A stretch of 64,000 bases of DNA from Flavobacterium commune (GCF_001857965.1 NZ_CP017774.1:1984001-2048000), one strand, 5' to 3'. Shown: positions 52,565-62,711, numbered from the stretch's first letter. The notes: a model not told the origin generated them from the letters alone. A program made the numbers and translations.

Positions 52565-52954
52565 TTATTTTTTAGGCTTAATTAAAAAAGCGTTGGGATA
52601 GCTTTTTTTGATTTCGATTAAATTTCGTTCAGCTTCAATGCGGCTTTTAAAATTCCCTATCCAAACTTTGTAATTAGGTGTGTTGAACACGATAGTTCCG
52701 TCTAAATGGGTGAAATTTTGTTTGCAGTCGCTTAAGGTCTTTTTTGCTTTTTCGCTAACGCCACTAAAAACCTGAATTTTATATCGTTCATTTACAGCTA
52801 TTGAGGAGTTGATTTTTCTTTTTTCGCTTAGCAGTTGTTCGAATTTAGGATTTTGCTGAATGTTAATTTTTGTTTCCTGAGCGGATACTTTTAGGCTTAA
52901 AATACTTAGATAGGCAATGTAGAAAATGCTGTTTTGAATAGTTAAAATTCTCAT
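52565..52954 (-). CDS. SPOR domain-containing exported protein
   Basis: A 129-residue protein with an N-terminal signal or anchor (to SVSAQ at ~25) and a C-terminal SPOR domain (~55-129: RYKIQVFSGVSEKAKKTL, NYKVWIGNFKSRIEAERNLIEIKKSYPNAFLIKP), a fold that binds denuded glycan strands of septal peptidoglycan. It lies divergently upstream of the act operon, with ~217 bases between them. Confidence 0.9.
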   Translation of the reverse strand: MRILTIQNSIFYIAYLSILSLKVSAQETKINIQQNPKFEQLLSEKRKINSSIAVNERYKIQVFSGVSEKAKKTLSDCKQNFTHLDGTIVFNTPNYKVWIGNFKSRIEAERNLIEIKKSYPNAFLIKPKK

Positions 52955-53056
52955 AACGTGAAGATTTTTAAGTAAAATTACTAATTATATACTTAATGTG
53001 AAATAAAAAACTTATTTAGAATTGATATAAATTGTTGTTTGGGTTGTTTTAGGGTT

Positions 53057-53085
53057 TTGAGAATAGTTCTTAAGTCGTATTTTTG
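53057..53085 (+). promoter_or_regulatory. Promoter of the act operon
   Basis: TTG at 53057-53059, an 18-base spacer and TATTTTTG at 53078-53085. The start of actA follows after ~85 bases. Confidence 0.7.
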
Positions 53086-53171
53086 TGGCTGTTTAAAATA
53101 AAGGGACGTTTTTATATGAAATTGTTGTATAAAAAATTGTGCCAATTTTTAGTAGATAATCATTATACTTT

Positions 53172-54503
53172 ATGAAAAAGGTGGGTAACCATAATTCGAA
53201 CTCAAGGAAAATGTTTTTAAGTTTAGCGATGATGCTGGCTTTTTCCTTCTCTTCATTTGCGCAAGATGCTGCTCCTGCAGCTCCAACCGAGGCTGCTCCT
53301 GCAGCTGCTACTGCCGGTGGTGATCCGGTAAAAGGTAAGGCGCTTTTTAATTCTAATTGTGCTGCTTGTCATAAGCTTGATGCTAAGTCAACAGGGCCTG
53401 CTTTGAGAGGGGTTGCTGATAAACATGATGCAGAATGGCTTTACAAGTGGATTCATAACAGTTCTGACATGATTAAGTCAGGTGATGCTGCTGCGGTTAA
53501 GTTGTTTGAAGAAAACAATAAGGCAGTAATGACATCTTTCCCTCAGTTGTCTAATGAGGATATTGATAATATTATAGCATATACTTCTGAACCAAAAGCT
53601 GAGCCTGCTGCGGGTGCTGCTACAGGCGCTGCAACTCCTCCGGGAACTGATGTTAGTGGAGGTAACTCTAATAATATGATATTAGGAGTACTTGCGTTGG
53701 TTTTAGTGGTTTTAGTAGTGATGTTGTTTATGGTAAACAATGTCTTGAGAAAAGTTGCTAAAGCAAATGGAATTGAAGTAGCTGCTAAGGCTGAAAGTAC
53801 TCCAATATGGAAGGCTTTTGTTAAAAATCAATTTTTAGTATTGGTTTCTTGTATTTTCTTGTTACTTGCTAGTGGTTATTTTGTGTATGGTTATTTCATG
53901 CAGGTAGGTGTTGATCAAGATTATGCTCCGATTCAGCCAATACATTATTCTCATAAAATTCACGCTGGTGATAATGAGATTAACTGTAAATATTGTCACT
54001 CTGCTGCCAGAGTAAGTAAAAATGCTGGTATCCCTTCTTTAAATGTTTGTATGAACTGTCATAAGAATATTTCAGAAGTTGCTGAAACTACCGCTACTCC
54101 GGAATACAGCAAAGCTTTCTATGATGCTCAAATTCAAAAATTATACGATGCTGTAGGTTGGGATAAAACAACTCAGTCTTATACTGGAAAAACACAGCCG
54201 GTTAAATGGGTTCGTATCCATAATTTACCTGATTTTGTTTATTTCAATCACTCACAACACGTAACTGTTGGTGGAATTGAATGTCAAACATGTCACGGTC
54301 CTGTTGAGACTTATGAAATTCAAAAACAATTTGCTCCATTAACTATGGGTTGGTGTATTGATTGCCACAGAAAAACTGATGTTAAAATGGAAGGAAATGG
54401 GTATTATACTAAGATACATGAAGAACTTTCTAAGAAATATGGTGTGGATAAATTGACTGAAGCACAAATGGGAGGTTTAGAATGTGGAAAATGCCACTAT
54501 TAA
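53172..54503 (+). CDS. actA: ACIII subunit ActA, fused to a monoheme cytochrome c
   Basis: A 443-residue multiheme subunit of Alternative Complex III (menaquinol:cytochrome c oxidoreductase). Six CxxCH heme motifs are visible: CAACH near residue 60 in a separate N-terminal cytochrome c domain, then CKYCH, CMNCH, CQTCH, CIDCH and CGKCH, the pentaheme ActA part. A signal peptide opens the protein (MFLSLAMMLAFSFSSFAQ), an Ala/Pro linker follows, and transmembrane helices lie at ~165-185 and ~215-240. The N-terminal monoheme domain is fused here instead of encoded separately. Confidence 0.93.
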   Translation: MKKVGNHNSNSRKMFLSLAMMLAFSFSSFAQDAAPAAPTEAAPAAATAGGDPVKGKALFNSNCAACHKLDAKSTGPALRGVADKHDAEWLYKWIHNSSDMIKSGDAAAVKLFEENNKAVMTSFPQLSNEDIDNIIAYTSEPKAEPAAGAATGAATPPGTDVSGGNSNNMILGVLALVLVVLVVMLFMVNNVLRKVAKANGIEVAAKAESTPIWKAFVKNQFLVLVSCIFLLLASGYFVYGYFMQVGVDQDYAPIQPIHYSHKIHAGDNEINCKYCHSAARVSKNAGIPSLNVCMNCHKNISEVAETTATPEYSKAFYDAQIQKLYDAVGWDKTTQSYTGKTQPVKWVRIHNLPDFVYFNHSQHVTVGGIECQTCHGPVETYEIQKQFAPLTMGWCIDCHRKTDVKMEGNGYYTKIHEELSKKYGVDKLTEAQMGGLECGKCHY

Positions 54504-54535
54504 TCAAATTATTAAGATTTTAATATATATATACA

Positions 54536-57500
54536 ATGTCATCAAACAAAAAATACTGGAAAAGTGTTGAGGAACTAGAAAATGGTTCTATTGTTGAGGC
54601 GCTTAGAAATAACGAGTTTGTCGAAGAAATTCCTACGGATGAATTTTTAGGGAATGCTGATGCAATGGCATCATCTTCAACATCAAGACGTGATTTTCTA
54701 AAGTACGTTGGGTTCAGTACTGCAGCAGCTACACTTGCAGCATGCGAAGGCCCTGTGAACAAGTCGATTCCTTATGTATTACAACCGGAGCAAATCATTC
54801 CCGGAGTAGCAGATTATTATGCAACTTCTGTTTTTGATGGTTTTGATTTTGCAAATCTACTTGTTAAAACACGTGAAGGGCGTCCTATTAAAATAGATAA
54901 TAATACTATTTCGGGAGCTAAATTTGCTGCAAATGCCAGAATTCATGCCTCAATATTGTCATTGTATGATAATATGCGTTTGAAAGAACCAAAAGTTGAA
55001 GGTAAAGATTCAGCTTGGTCTGTAGTAGATTCAAAAATTAAATCAAGCATTGCTGAAGCGAAAGCTAAAGGTGGTCAGGTGGTTTTCTTAACAAACACTT
55101 TAGCGAGTCCTTCGACAGAAAAATTAATTGCTGATTTTATTGGTTCAAATCCAAATGCAAAACATGTAATTTATGATGCTGTTTCTTCTTCTGAAGCTTT
55201 AGATGCTTTTGAAGCTGTTTATGGAGAAAGAGCTTTAGTAGATTATGATTTCTCAAAAGCATCTCTTATTGTTTCTGTAGGAGCTGATTTCTTAGGAGAT
55301 TGGCAAGGTGGAGGATTTGATGCTGGATATGCACAAGGCAGAATTCCTAAAAACGGAAAAATGTCTCGTCATTTCCAATTAGAAGCTAATATGACTTTGT
55401 CTGGTGCTGCTGCTGATAAGCGTTTGCCTATTTCAGTTGCTAATCAAAAGCAAGCATTAGTACTTATATATAATATCATTACAGGCTCTTCTGTAGCGGT
55501 TAACTTATCACCGGAAATTAAAGCTGAAGTTACTAAGGCTGCTCAGCAATTAAAAGCTGCGGGTTCTAAAGGACTTTTAGTATCAGGTATTCAGGATAAA
55601 AATGCACAATTATTAGTCTTGGCTATCAATCAGGTTTTAGCTAGTGAAGCTTTCTCTACTGTTGGTGCAAGACAAATAAGAAAAGGTTCTGATGCACAAG
55701 TGGCTCAGTTAATCAATGATATGAAAGCGGGAAGTGTTCATACTTTGATTATGAGTGGGGTGAACCCGGTTTATACTTTGGCTGATTCAGCTTCTTTTGT
55801 TGAGGGTCTTAAAAAAGTAAAAACTTCTGTTGCTTTATCTATTAAAGAGGATGAAACTGCTGCTATTGCAACTATTGCTGCTCCGGTTCCTCATTACTTA
55901 GAGGCTTGGGGAGATTTAGTTCTAACTAAAGGAACTTATAGTTTAACACAGCCAACTATCCGTCCATTATTTAAAACAAAACAGTTTCAGGATGTTTTGA
56001 TGTTTATTAATGGTCTTAGCGGAACTTACTACGATTATTTAAAAGCTTATTCTGCATCATTTATTGCAGGTTCAACTTGGAATAAAGTATTGCATGATGG
56101 TGTTTTTGTCGGAGCTCCTGTTGCTTTGTCAGGTGGTACGGCTGATTATGCCGGTGCTGCTGCTGAATTAGCAAAATCAAAAGCTGCTAACGGATTAGAA
56201 TTAGTTTTATATACTAAAACGGGTATGGGTGATGGTCAACAGGCTAACAACCCATGGTTACAAGAGTTCCCGGATCCAATTACAAGAGTATCTTGGGATA
56301 ACTATGTTACAGTTTCTAATGCTGATGCAAAAACATTAGGTTTGTCTAATGAGATAGTTGCTAATGGTGGATTGAACGGTAGTTATGCTACAATTACAAC
56401 TGCTGATGGGGCTAAATTAGAAAATGTACCAGTTATTGTTCAACCAGGTCAGGCTGTTGGAACAGTAGGTTTAGCTTTAGGATATGGTCGTAAAGCGGCT
56501 TTGAAAGAAGAAATGCAGGTAGGTTTAAATGCTTACGCTTTATATAAAGGTTTTAATGATGTTCAATCAGTTGAATTAGTTAAATCTGCCGGAGAACATG
56601 AGTTTGCTTGTGTTCAAGGTCAAAAAACTTTAATGGGTAGAGGAGATATTATTAAAGAGACTTCTTTAGAGATTTTCAATACTAAAGATTCTAAAATCTG
56701 GAACGAAACTCCAAAAGTATCATTAGATCACAAAGAAGTAGAAGCTACTTCTGTTGATTTGTGGGAATCTTTTGATCGTTCTGTAGGTCATCACTTTAAC
56801 CTATCTATCGATTTAAATGCTTGTACAGGTTGTGGAGCTTGTGTGATTGCTTGTCATGCTGAAAACAATGTGCCTGTTGTAGGTAAATCAGAGGTAAGAA
56901 GAAGCCGCGATATGCACTGGTTGCGTATTGACAGATATTATTCTTCTGAAGAAACTTTCGTAGGAGATAACGAAAGAAAAGAAGGAATTGCAGGTTTATC
57001 TAGTTCACTTTCTACTTTCAATGAAATGGAAAAAGCTTCAGATAATCCACAGGTTGCTTTCCAACCGGTAATGTGTCAACACTGTAACCACGCACCTTGT
57101 GAAACAGTTTGTCCAGTTGCTGCAACTTCTCACGGTCGTCAAGGTCAAAATCACATGGCTTATAACAGATGTGTTGGTACTCGTTACTGTGCTAACAACT
57201 GTCCTTATAAAGTACGTCGTTTTAACTGGTTCTTGTACAACAAAAACAGTGAGTTTGATTACCATATGAATGATGATTTAGGACGTATGGTATTGAATCC
57301 TGATGTTAATGTTCGTTCTCGTGGTGTTATGGAGAAATGTTCTATGTGTATCCAAATGACACAAGCCACTATCTTAAATGCTAAGAAAGAAGGTAGAGAA
57401 GTAGTTGATGGTGAATTCCAAACGGCTTGTTCTGCAGCTTGTTCTTCCGGAGCAATGATATTTGGAGATGTTAATGATAAAGCAAGTAAGGTTGCTAAAT

Positions 57501-57589
57501 TAGCTGCTGATGAAAGATCATACCACTTGTTAGAGCATGTTGGAACAAAGCCAAATGTGGTTTATCACGTAAAAGTTAGAAACACTTAA
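54536..57589 (+). CDS. actB: ACIII subunit ActB, iron-sulfur molybdopterin-like protein
   Basis: A 1017-residue subunit. An early Tat-like motif (SRRDFLKYVG, residue ~44) suggests export through the Tat pathway, then a lipobox-like AACEGP. A long domain of the molybdopterin oxidoreductase fold without a visible cofactor ligand follows (~90-720). The C-terminal iron-sulfur part has four cysteine clusters: CTGCGACVIACHAE, CQHCNHAPCETVCP, CVGTRYCANNCPYK and CSMCIQMT...CSAAC, for one 3Fe-4S and three 4Fe-4S centres in ACIII. It is 32 bases after actA. Confidence 0.95.
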   Translation: MSSNKKYWKSVEELENGSIVEALRNNEFVEEIPTDEFLGNADAMASSSTSRRDFLKYVGFSTAAATLAACEGPVNKSIPYVLQPEQIIPGVADYYATSVFDGFDFANLLVKTREGRPIKIDNNTISGAKFAANARIHASILSLYDNMRLKEPKVEGKDSAWSVVDSKIKSSIAEAKAKGGQVVFLTNTLASPSTEKLIADFIGSNPNAKHVIYDAVSSSEALDAFEAVYGERALVDYDFSKASLIVSVGADFLGDWQGGGFDAGYAQGRIPKNGKMSRHFQLEANMTLSGAAADKRLPISVANQKQALVLIYNIITGSSVAVNLSPEIKAEVTKAAQQLKAAGSKGLLVSGIQDKNAQLLVLAINQVLASEAFSTVGARQIRKGSDAQVAQLINDMKAGSVHTLIMSGVNPVYTLADSASFVEGLKKVKTSVALSIKEDETAAIATIAAPVPHYLEAWGDLVLTKGTYSLTQPTIRPLFKTKQFQDVLMFINGLSGTYYDYLKAYSASFIAGSTWNKVLHDGVFVGAPVALSGGTADYAGAAAELAKSKAANGLELVLYTKTGMGDGQQANNPWLQEFPDPITRVSWDNYVTVSNADAKTLGLSNEIVANGGLNGSYATITTADGAKLENVPVIVQPGQAVGTVGLALGYGRKAALKEEMQVGLNAYALYKGFNDVQSVELVKSAGEHEFACVQGQKTLMGRGDIIKETSLEIFNTKDSKIWNETPKVSLDHKEVEATSVDLWESFDRSVGHHFNLSIDLNACTGCGACVIACHAENNVPVVGKSEVRRSRDMHWLRIDRYYSSEETFVGDNERKEGIAGLSSSLSTFNEMEKASDNPQVAFQPVMCQHCNHAPCETVCPVAATSHGRQGQNHMAYNRCVGTRYCANNCPYKVRRFNWFLYNKNSEFDYHMNDDLGRMVLNPDVNVRSRGVMEKCSMCIQMTQATILNAKKEGREVVDGEFQTACSAACSSGAMIFGDVNDKASKVAKLAADERSYHLLEHVGTKPNVVYHVKVRNT

Positions 57590-57619
57590 GAAATAAATTT
57601 AAAATCAATATAAAGGAAT

Positions 57620-59023
57620 ATGTCTCATATATACGACTCTAGTATTAGAAAGCCTTTAGTTATAGGTGATAAATCTTATCACGATGTAACAGTAGATGTG
57701 GCAGCGCCTGTCGAAGGTTTGGCTAATAAACATTGGTGGATTGTATTTTCAATCGCTTTAGCAGCCTTTCTTTGGGGAATAGGATGTATAGTTTATACGA
57801 TATCTACAGGTATTGGAACATGGGGATTAAATAAAACAGTTGGATGGGCTTGGGATATCACTAACTTCGTTTGGTGGGTAGGTATTGGACACGCTGGTAC
57901 ACTTATCTCTGCAGTATTATTGTTGTTCCGTCAAAGATGGAGAATGGCAATTAACCGTTCAGCAGAGGCGATGACAATTTTCTCGGTTGTACAAGCAGGT
58001 TTGTTCCCGATTATTCACATGGGACGTCCTTGGTTAGCTTACTGGGTATTACCTATACCAAATCAATTTGGATCTTTATGGGTTAACTTTAACTCGCCAT
58101 TACTTTGGGACGTATTTGCAATCTCTACCTATTTATCAGTATCATTAGTTTTCTGGTGGACTGGTTTATTGCCTGACTTTGCAATGCTTAGAGATAGAGC
58201 TGTTACTCCATTTAATAAAAGAGTATATTCAATCTTGAGTTTCGGATGGAGTGGTAGAGTAAAAGATTGGCAACGTTTTGAAGAAGTATCTTTGGTACTT
58301 GCCGGTTTAGCAACTCCTCTTGTACTTTCTGTACACACCATTGTATCTATGGACTTTGCTACTTCGGTAATTCCGGGATGGCATACTACAATTTTCCCTC
58401 CTTACTTCGTTGCAGGAGCGGTATTCTCAGGATTTGCGATGGTTAACACCTTGCTTATCATTATGAGAAAAGTTTCTAACCTTGAAGCTTATATTACTTT
58501 ACAACACATCGAGTTGATGAACATTATCATTATGATTACCGGTTCTATCGTAGGTGTGGCTTATATTACTGAGTTATTTGTTGCTTGGTATTCAGGAGTA
58601 GAGTATGAGCAATATGCGTTCTTGAACAGAGCTACCGGACCTTACTGGTGGGCATATTGGGCGATGATGACTTGTAATGTTTTCTCTCCACAATTTATGT
58701 GGTTTAAAAAGTTAAGAACAAGTATCATGTTTTCATTTGTAATTTCGATTGTTGTAAACATAGGAATGTGGTTTGAGCGTTTTGTAATCATTGTAACTTC
58801 TTTACATAGAGATTATTTACCGTCTTCTTGGACAATGTTCTCTCCAACATTTGTAGATATTGGAATTTTCATTGGAACAATAGGTTTCTTCTTTGTGTTG
58901 TTTTTATTGTATTCAAGAACTTTCCCTGTAATTGCACAGGCAGAGGTTAAAACAATCCTTAAAGCAACAGGAGATAATTACATTAGAGAAAGAGAAGCAA
59001 ATAAAGATTCACACCATGAGTAG
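57620..59023 (+). CDS. actC: ACIII subunit ActC, NrfD-type quinol-binding membrane protein
   Basis: A 467-residue membrane protein with ten helices of the NrfD/PsrC type. WWVGIGHAGTLISAVLLLFRQRWRMAINRSAEAMTIFSV and FPIIHMGRPWLAYWVLPIPN are family blocks; ActC houses the menaquinol site and a proton pathway in characterised ACIII. It follows actB after 30 bases. Its stop lies inside the actD start, an overlap of eight bases. Confidence 0.95.
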   Translation: MSHIYDSSIRKPLVIGDKSYHDVTVDVAAPVEGLANKHWWIVFSIALAAFLWGIGCIVYTISTGIGTWGLNKTVGWAWDITNFVWWVGIGHAGTLISAVLLLFRQRWRMAINRSAEAMTIFSVVQAGLFPIIHMGRPWLAYWVLPIPNQFGSLWVNFNSPLLWDVFAISTYLSVSLVFWWTGLLPDFAMLRDRAVTPFNKRVYSILSFGWSGRVKDWQRFEEVSLVLAGLATPLVLSVHTIVSMDFATSVIPGWHTTIFPPYFVAGAVFSGFAMVNTLLIIMRKVSNLEAYITLQHIELMNIIIMITGSIVGVAYITELFVAWYSGVEYEQYAFLNRATGPYWWAYWAMMTCNVFSPQFMWFKKLRTSIMFSFVISIVVNIGMWFERFVIIVTSLHRDYLPSSWTMFSPTFVDIGIFIGTIGFFFVLFLLYSRTFPVIAQAEVKTILKATGDNYIREREANKDSHHE

Positions 59024-59543
59024 TAGTAAAGTAATATACGCCATTTATAATGACGATGATGTATTGATGAATGCGGTTAAGAAAACCAGAGCAGCTCATC
59101 ATCATATTGAAGATGTTTTTTCTCCATTCCCTGTTCATGGTTTGGATAAAGCTATGGGAATAGCACCTACTAGATTAGCAATTTGTGCATTCTTATATGG
59201 ATGTGTTGGTATTTCTGTTGCCACTTTCATGATGAGTTATATTATGATTCATGACTGGCCACAAGACATTGGAGGAAAACCTAGTTTTAGTTATATCCAA
59301 AATATGCCATCTTTTGTGCCAATTATGTTTGAGATGACTGTATTTTTTGCAGCTCACTTAATGGTTATTACTTTTTATATGAGAAGTAGATTGTGGCCTT
59401 TTAAAGAAGCTGAAAATCCTGATGTAAGAACTACTGATGATCATTTCTTAATGGAAGTAGCTATTAAAGACAATGAGGAAGAATTAGTTTCTTTTTTCAA
59501 AAGTACAGGTGCTGTAGAAGTTAAAGTAATAGAAAAGAATTAA
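59016..59543 (+). CDS. actD: ACIII subunit ActD (DUF3341)
   Basis: A 175-residue membrane subunit of the DUF3341 family with helices at ~57-80 and ~95-120. It begins SSSKVIYAIYNDDDVLMNAVKKTRAAHHHIEDVFSPFPVHGLDKAMG. The start at 59016 is chosen; codons upstream are in the actC coding region. The overlap of eight bases with actC indicates coupled translation. Confidence 0.93.
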   Translation: MSSSKVIYAIYNDDDVLMNAVKKTRAAHHHIEDVFSPFPVHGLDKAMGIAPTRLAICAFLYGCVGISVATFMMSYIMIHDWPQDIGGKPSFSYIQNMPSFVPIMFEMTVFFAAHLMVITFYMRSRLWPFKEAENPDVRTTDDHFLMEVAIKDNEEELVSFFKSTGAVEVKVIEKN

Positions 59544-59550
59544 TTTAGAT

Positions 59551-60096
59551 ATGAAAAGGGTATATAAAATAACACTATTGTTAGGCATAACTATTTTAGT
59601 AGCTTCATGTCATAATGATAAAGAGCCGAATTATCAGTATTTTCCAAATATGTATGAGTCAGTAGGCTATGAAACTTATTCAGAATCTAAAGCTTTTCCT
59701 GATGGTAAAGAAGGTTTACTTCCTGCTGAAGGAAGTATTAACAGAGGTTTTGAACCTTATGAGTATCCAAATACTACGGAAGGTTATGAATTAGCTAAAG
59801 CAAATTTAAAATCACCATTGGATTCATTAGATAGAAATTCTGATAAAGGAAAAGAACTTTTCGATATCTATTGTATTAGTTGTCATGGTGCAACTGGTAA
59901 TGGTAAAGGAAAATTAGTTGAGAGAGAGAAATTCCTGGGAGTACCTAGTTATGCTGACAGAGAAATTACTGAAGGAAGTATATTTCACGTTCAGACTTAT
60001 GGTTTAAATTCAATGGGTTCTCATGCCAATCAATTAAGTGTTCATGAACGTTGGTTAATTGCTGACTATGTTCTTAAACTTAAAAGCCAATTATAA
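59551..60096 (+). CDS. actE: ACIII subunit ActE, monoheme cytochrome c lipoprotein
   Basis: A 181-residue subunit. Lipobox ILVASC with the lipidated Cys20. The heme motif is CISCH in IYCISCHGATGNGKGKL, with a likely axial Met near MGSHANQ. It would pass electrons from ActA towards a soluble carrier or straight to the oxidase. It lies eight bases after actD and is followed after 27 bases by actF. Confidence 0.93.
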   Translation: MKRVYKITLLLGITILVASCHNDKEPNYQYFPNMYESVGYETYSESKAFPDGKEGLLPAEGSINRGFEPYEYPNTTEGYELAKANLKSPLDSLDRNSDKGKELFDIYCISCHGATGNGKGKLVEREKFLGVPSYADREITEGSIFHVQTYGLNSMGSHANQLSVHERWLIADYVLKLKSQL

Positions 60097-60123
60097 TTGT
60101 TGAACAAACTGATCGTAATAGAT

Positions 60124-61515
60124 ATGTACACATTTTCAAGTAAATTAAAAACTTTTTCTATCATCTTAATGGCCGTTGGTATATTAGGAATAGCTTATGG
60201 TTTTTTAAACGCACCAAAAGATATTCATGAAGTTGAGAAAATACTCGCTGCTGAATCTCACGGTGGTCACGGAGAAGCACATCATGAAGAAGCTAAAGCA
60301 GGAGGTGCTCACGCAGCAGCCCATGGAGGAGAAGCTCACGCAGCTGTTTCTCATCATGCTAAAGCTGATGAAGCTAAAGAAGCATCAGAACACGAAGAAC
60401 ATTTGACTCATGTTTTGCACCAATTGCAAAATAAGCCTTGGGCAGCCTTATATGTTGCTTGTATTTTCTTTATGCTTGTTGCTATGGGAACTTTAGTGTT
60501 TTATGCAATTCAACAAGTAGCACAGGCTGGATGGTCTCCGGTTTTGTTCAGAGTTATGCAAGGTATTACAGCTTACTTACCTTATGGTTCTGTAATATTC
60601 TTTGTAATATTAGTTTTATCTGGTCTTCACTTTAATCACTTATTCACTTGGTTAGCTGATGGAGTAACTGATCCTAAAAGTGCTAATTATGACGAATTGA
60701 TTGCTGGAAAATCAGGTTATTTAAACTTTGGTTTCTGGATTGTAAGAGCAGCAATTTTCTTGTTGGGTTGGAATTTATACCGTCATTATTCTCAAAAGAA
60801 CTGTTTGGCTCAAGATGAGGCTAATGATAATTCTTTCTACAAAAAGAACTTTAAATTATCAGCAGGATTCTTAGTGTTTTTTATCGTTTCTGAGTCTATT
60901 ATGTCTTGGGATTGGATTATGTCATTTGATCCACACTGGTTTTCTACATTGTTTGGATGGTATGTATTTGCAAGTTTCTTTGTAAGTGGAATTACTATGA
61001 TTGCTATGGTGACTGTTTACTTAAAATCAAGAGGTTACTTAGAATATGTAAACACAAGTCATATTCATGATTTAGCTAAGTTCATGTTTGGTATCAGTAT
61101 CTTTTGGACTTACTTATGGTTCTCTCAATTTATGTTGATTTGGTATGCTAACATTCCTGAGGAGATTACTTATTTTGTAACTAGAATTAACTTATACAAT
61201 CTTCCATTCTTTGGAGCTGTTGTTATGAACTTTGTTTTCCCGATATTGATTCTTATCAATACTGATTTCAAAAGAATTACTTGGGTAATTGTTATGGCTG
61301 GTATTGTTATTTTAGCAGGTCACTATATTGATTTCTTTAATATGATTATGCCTGGTACTGTAGGAGATCAATGGTTTATTGGTGTTCCTGAAATCTCATC
61401 AGTTCTTTTCTTCCTTGGGTTGTTTATTTTTACTGTATTTACAGCATTAACTAAAACTCCTTTATTAGCAAAAAGAAATCCTTATATCGAAGAAAGTAAA
61501 CATTTCCATTATTAA
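60124..61515 (+). CDS. actF: ACIII subunit ActF, with His-rich loop
   Basis: A 463-residue NrfD-like subunit with about ten helices, in a topology similar to ActC but without the quinol site known in ActC. Residues ~42-95 form a hydrophilic loop rich in His, Glu and Ala (SHGGHGEAHHEE, HAAAHGGEAHAAVSHHAK), which looks like a metal-binding stretch. The start at 60124 (MYTFSSKLKTF) is chosen over 60097 because the upstream codons begin with TTG. It is followed by coxB after 19 bases, so the oxidase genes are in the same unit. Confidence 0.93.
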   Translation: MYTFSSKLKTFSIILMAVGILGIAYGFLNAPKDIHEVEKILAAESHGGHGEAHHEEAKAGGAHAAAHGGEAHAAVSHHAKADEAKEASEHEEHLTHVLHQLQNKPWAALYVACIFFMLVAMGTLVFYAIQQVAQAGWSPVLFRVMQGITAYLPYGSVIFFVILVLSGLHFNHLFTWLADGVTDPKSANYDELIAGKSGYLNFGFWIVRAAIFLLGWNLYRHYSQKNCLAQDEANDNSFYKKNFKLSAGFLVFFIVSESIMSWDWIMSFDPHWFSTLFGWYVFASFFVSGITMIAMVTVYLKSRGYLEYVNTSHIHDLAKFMFGISIFWTYLWFSQFMLIWYANIPEEITYFVTRINLYNLPFFGAVVMNFVFPILILINTDFKRITWVIVMAGIVILAGHYIDFFNMIMPGTVGDQWFIGVPEISSVLFFLGLFIFTVFTALTKTPLLAKRNPYIEESKHFHY

Positions 61516-61534
61516 TTTTTAAAGAGATAAACAG

Positions 61535-62683
61535 ATGACAAGTTTGTTGGTAATTATAGTTTTAGTTTTATTAGCTGTTGCTTTATGGCAATTGACTAAA
61601 ATATTTGACCTTACTCAAGTGGGTTCTTCTTCAGATAGTTCTCAGGTAGCTAATGATAAAGACAATAATATTCAAGGATATTTGATGTTTGGTTTTTTAG
61701 CATTCTTATATGTATTTACTATATATGGTTTGCTTACTTGGGGTAATTTACCTCTTCATACTCCTGCTTCTGAGCACGGAACAGAAGTTGACAGATTAAT
61801 GAATATTACTTGGGTTTTAATTTTTGTTGTTCAGGCAATTACTCAGTTATTATTACACTACTTTGCTTTTAAATACAAAGGTAAAAAAGATCAAAAGGCT
61901 TTATATTTTGCTGATAACAATAAGTTAGAAGCTTTATGGAGTATCATTCCTGCAGTTACATTAGCCGGTTTAATTCTTTACGGATTATATGCTTGGACTA
62001 ATATTATGTTTGTTGATGAAGATGAGGATACTATTGTAATCGAATTATACGCTCAACAATTTAAATGGACTGCCAGATTAGCTGGAGAAGATAACGTTCT
62101 TGGGAAAGCTAATGTTAGATATATTGAAGGTGTAAATACTTTAGGAGTTGATTTAGCTGATCCTAATGCACAGGATGATATTGTTGTAACTGAATTACAC
62201 ATTCCAAAAGGTAAAAAAGTACAATTCAAATTCCGTTCTCAGGATGTTTTACACTCAGCTTATTTTCCTCATTTTAGAGCACAAATGAACTGTGTACCTG
62301 GTATGGTTACTGAATTTGCTTTTACTCCTACTTACACAACTGCTGAGTATAGAGAATTGCCTTATATGATTGAAAAAGTAGCTCATATCAATGAGTTAAG
62401 AGCTAAGCAAAGCCTTGATTTAATTGCTAAAGGTCAGCCTGGTTTAGATCCTTATACTTTTGATTATTTGTTGCTTTGTAATAAAATTTGTGGTTCTTCT
62501 CACTATAATATGCAAATGAAGGTTGTGGTTGATACACCTGAAGATTACAAAAAATGGTTAGCAGATAAAACTACTTTAGTTAATGAGGTGAAAGCTTCAT
62601 TAGAAAAACCTGCTGATGACGCATCAGGAGAAGCTAAAAGCAATGATACACTAGCAGCTGCTAATGAAGTTGCTGTTAAATAA
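61535..62683 (+). CDS. coxB: Cytochrome c oxidase subunit II
   Basis: A 382-residue subunit with helices at ~2-22, ~49-69 and ~85-105 (the last two being the usual pair), and a periplasmic CuA domain. The CuA segment is DVLHSAYFPHFRAQMNCVPGM ... LLCNKICGSSHYNMQM, which holds the His, two Cys, His and Met. In most subunits the spacer is CxExC; here it is Cys-Asn-Lys-Ile-Cys, with Lys in place of Glu. A long acidic tail follows. It is 29 bases before coxA. Confidence 0.94.
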   Translation: MTSLLVIIVLVLLAVALWQLTKIFDLTQVGSSSDSSQVANDKDNNIQGYLMFGFLAFLYVFTIYGLLTWGNLPLHTPASEHGTEVDRLMNITWVLIFVVQAITQLLLHYFAFKYKGKKDQKALYFADNNKLEALWSIIPAVTLAGLILYGLYAWTNIMFVDEDEDTIVIELYAQQFKWTARLAGEDNVLGKANVRYIEGVNTLGVDLADPNAQDDIVVTELHIPKGKKVQFKFRSQDVLHSAYFPHFRAQMNCVPGMVTEFAFTPTYTTAEYRELPYMIEKVAHINELRAKQSLDLIAKGQPGLDPYTFDYLLLCNKICGSSHYNMQMKVVVDTPEDYKKWLADKTTLVNEVKASLEKPADDASGEAKSNDTLAAANEVAVK

Positions 62684-62711
62684 TTTATTAAGAAAATTTA
62701 AAGTTTAATAT

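Noticed and set aside
58932..59015. Upstream start for actD adding 28 residues
   Set aside because: The extra codons lie in the actC coding region in another frame and are not family-like; the ATG at 59016 gives the standard ActD start.
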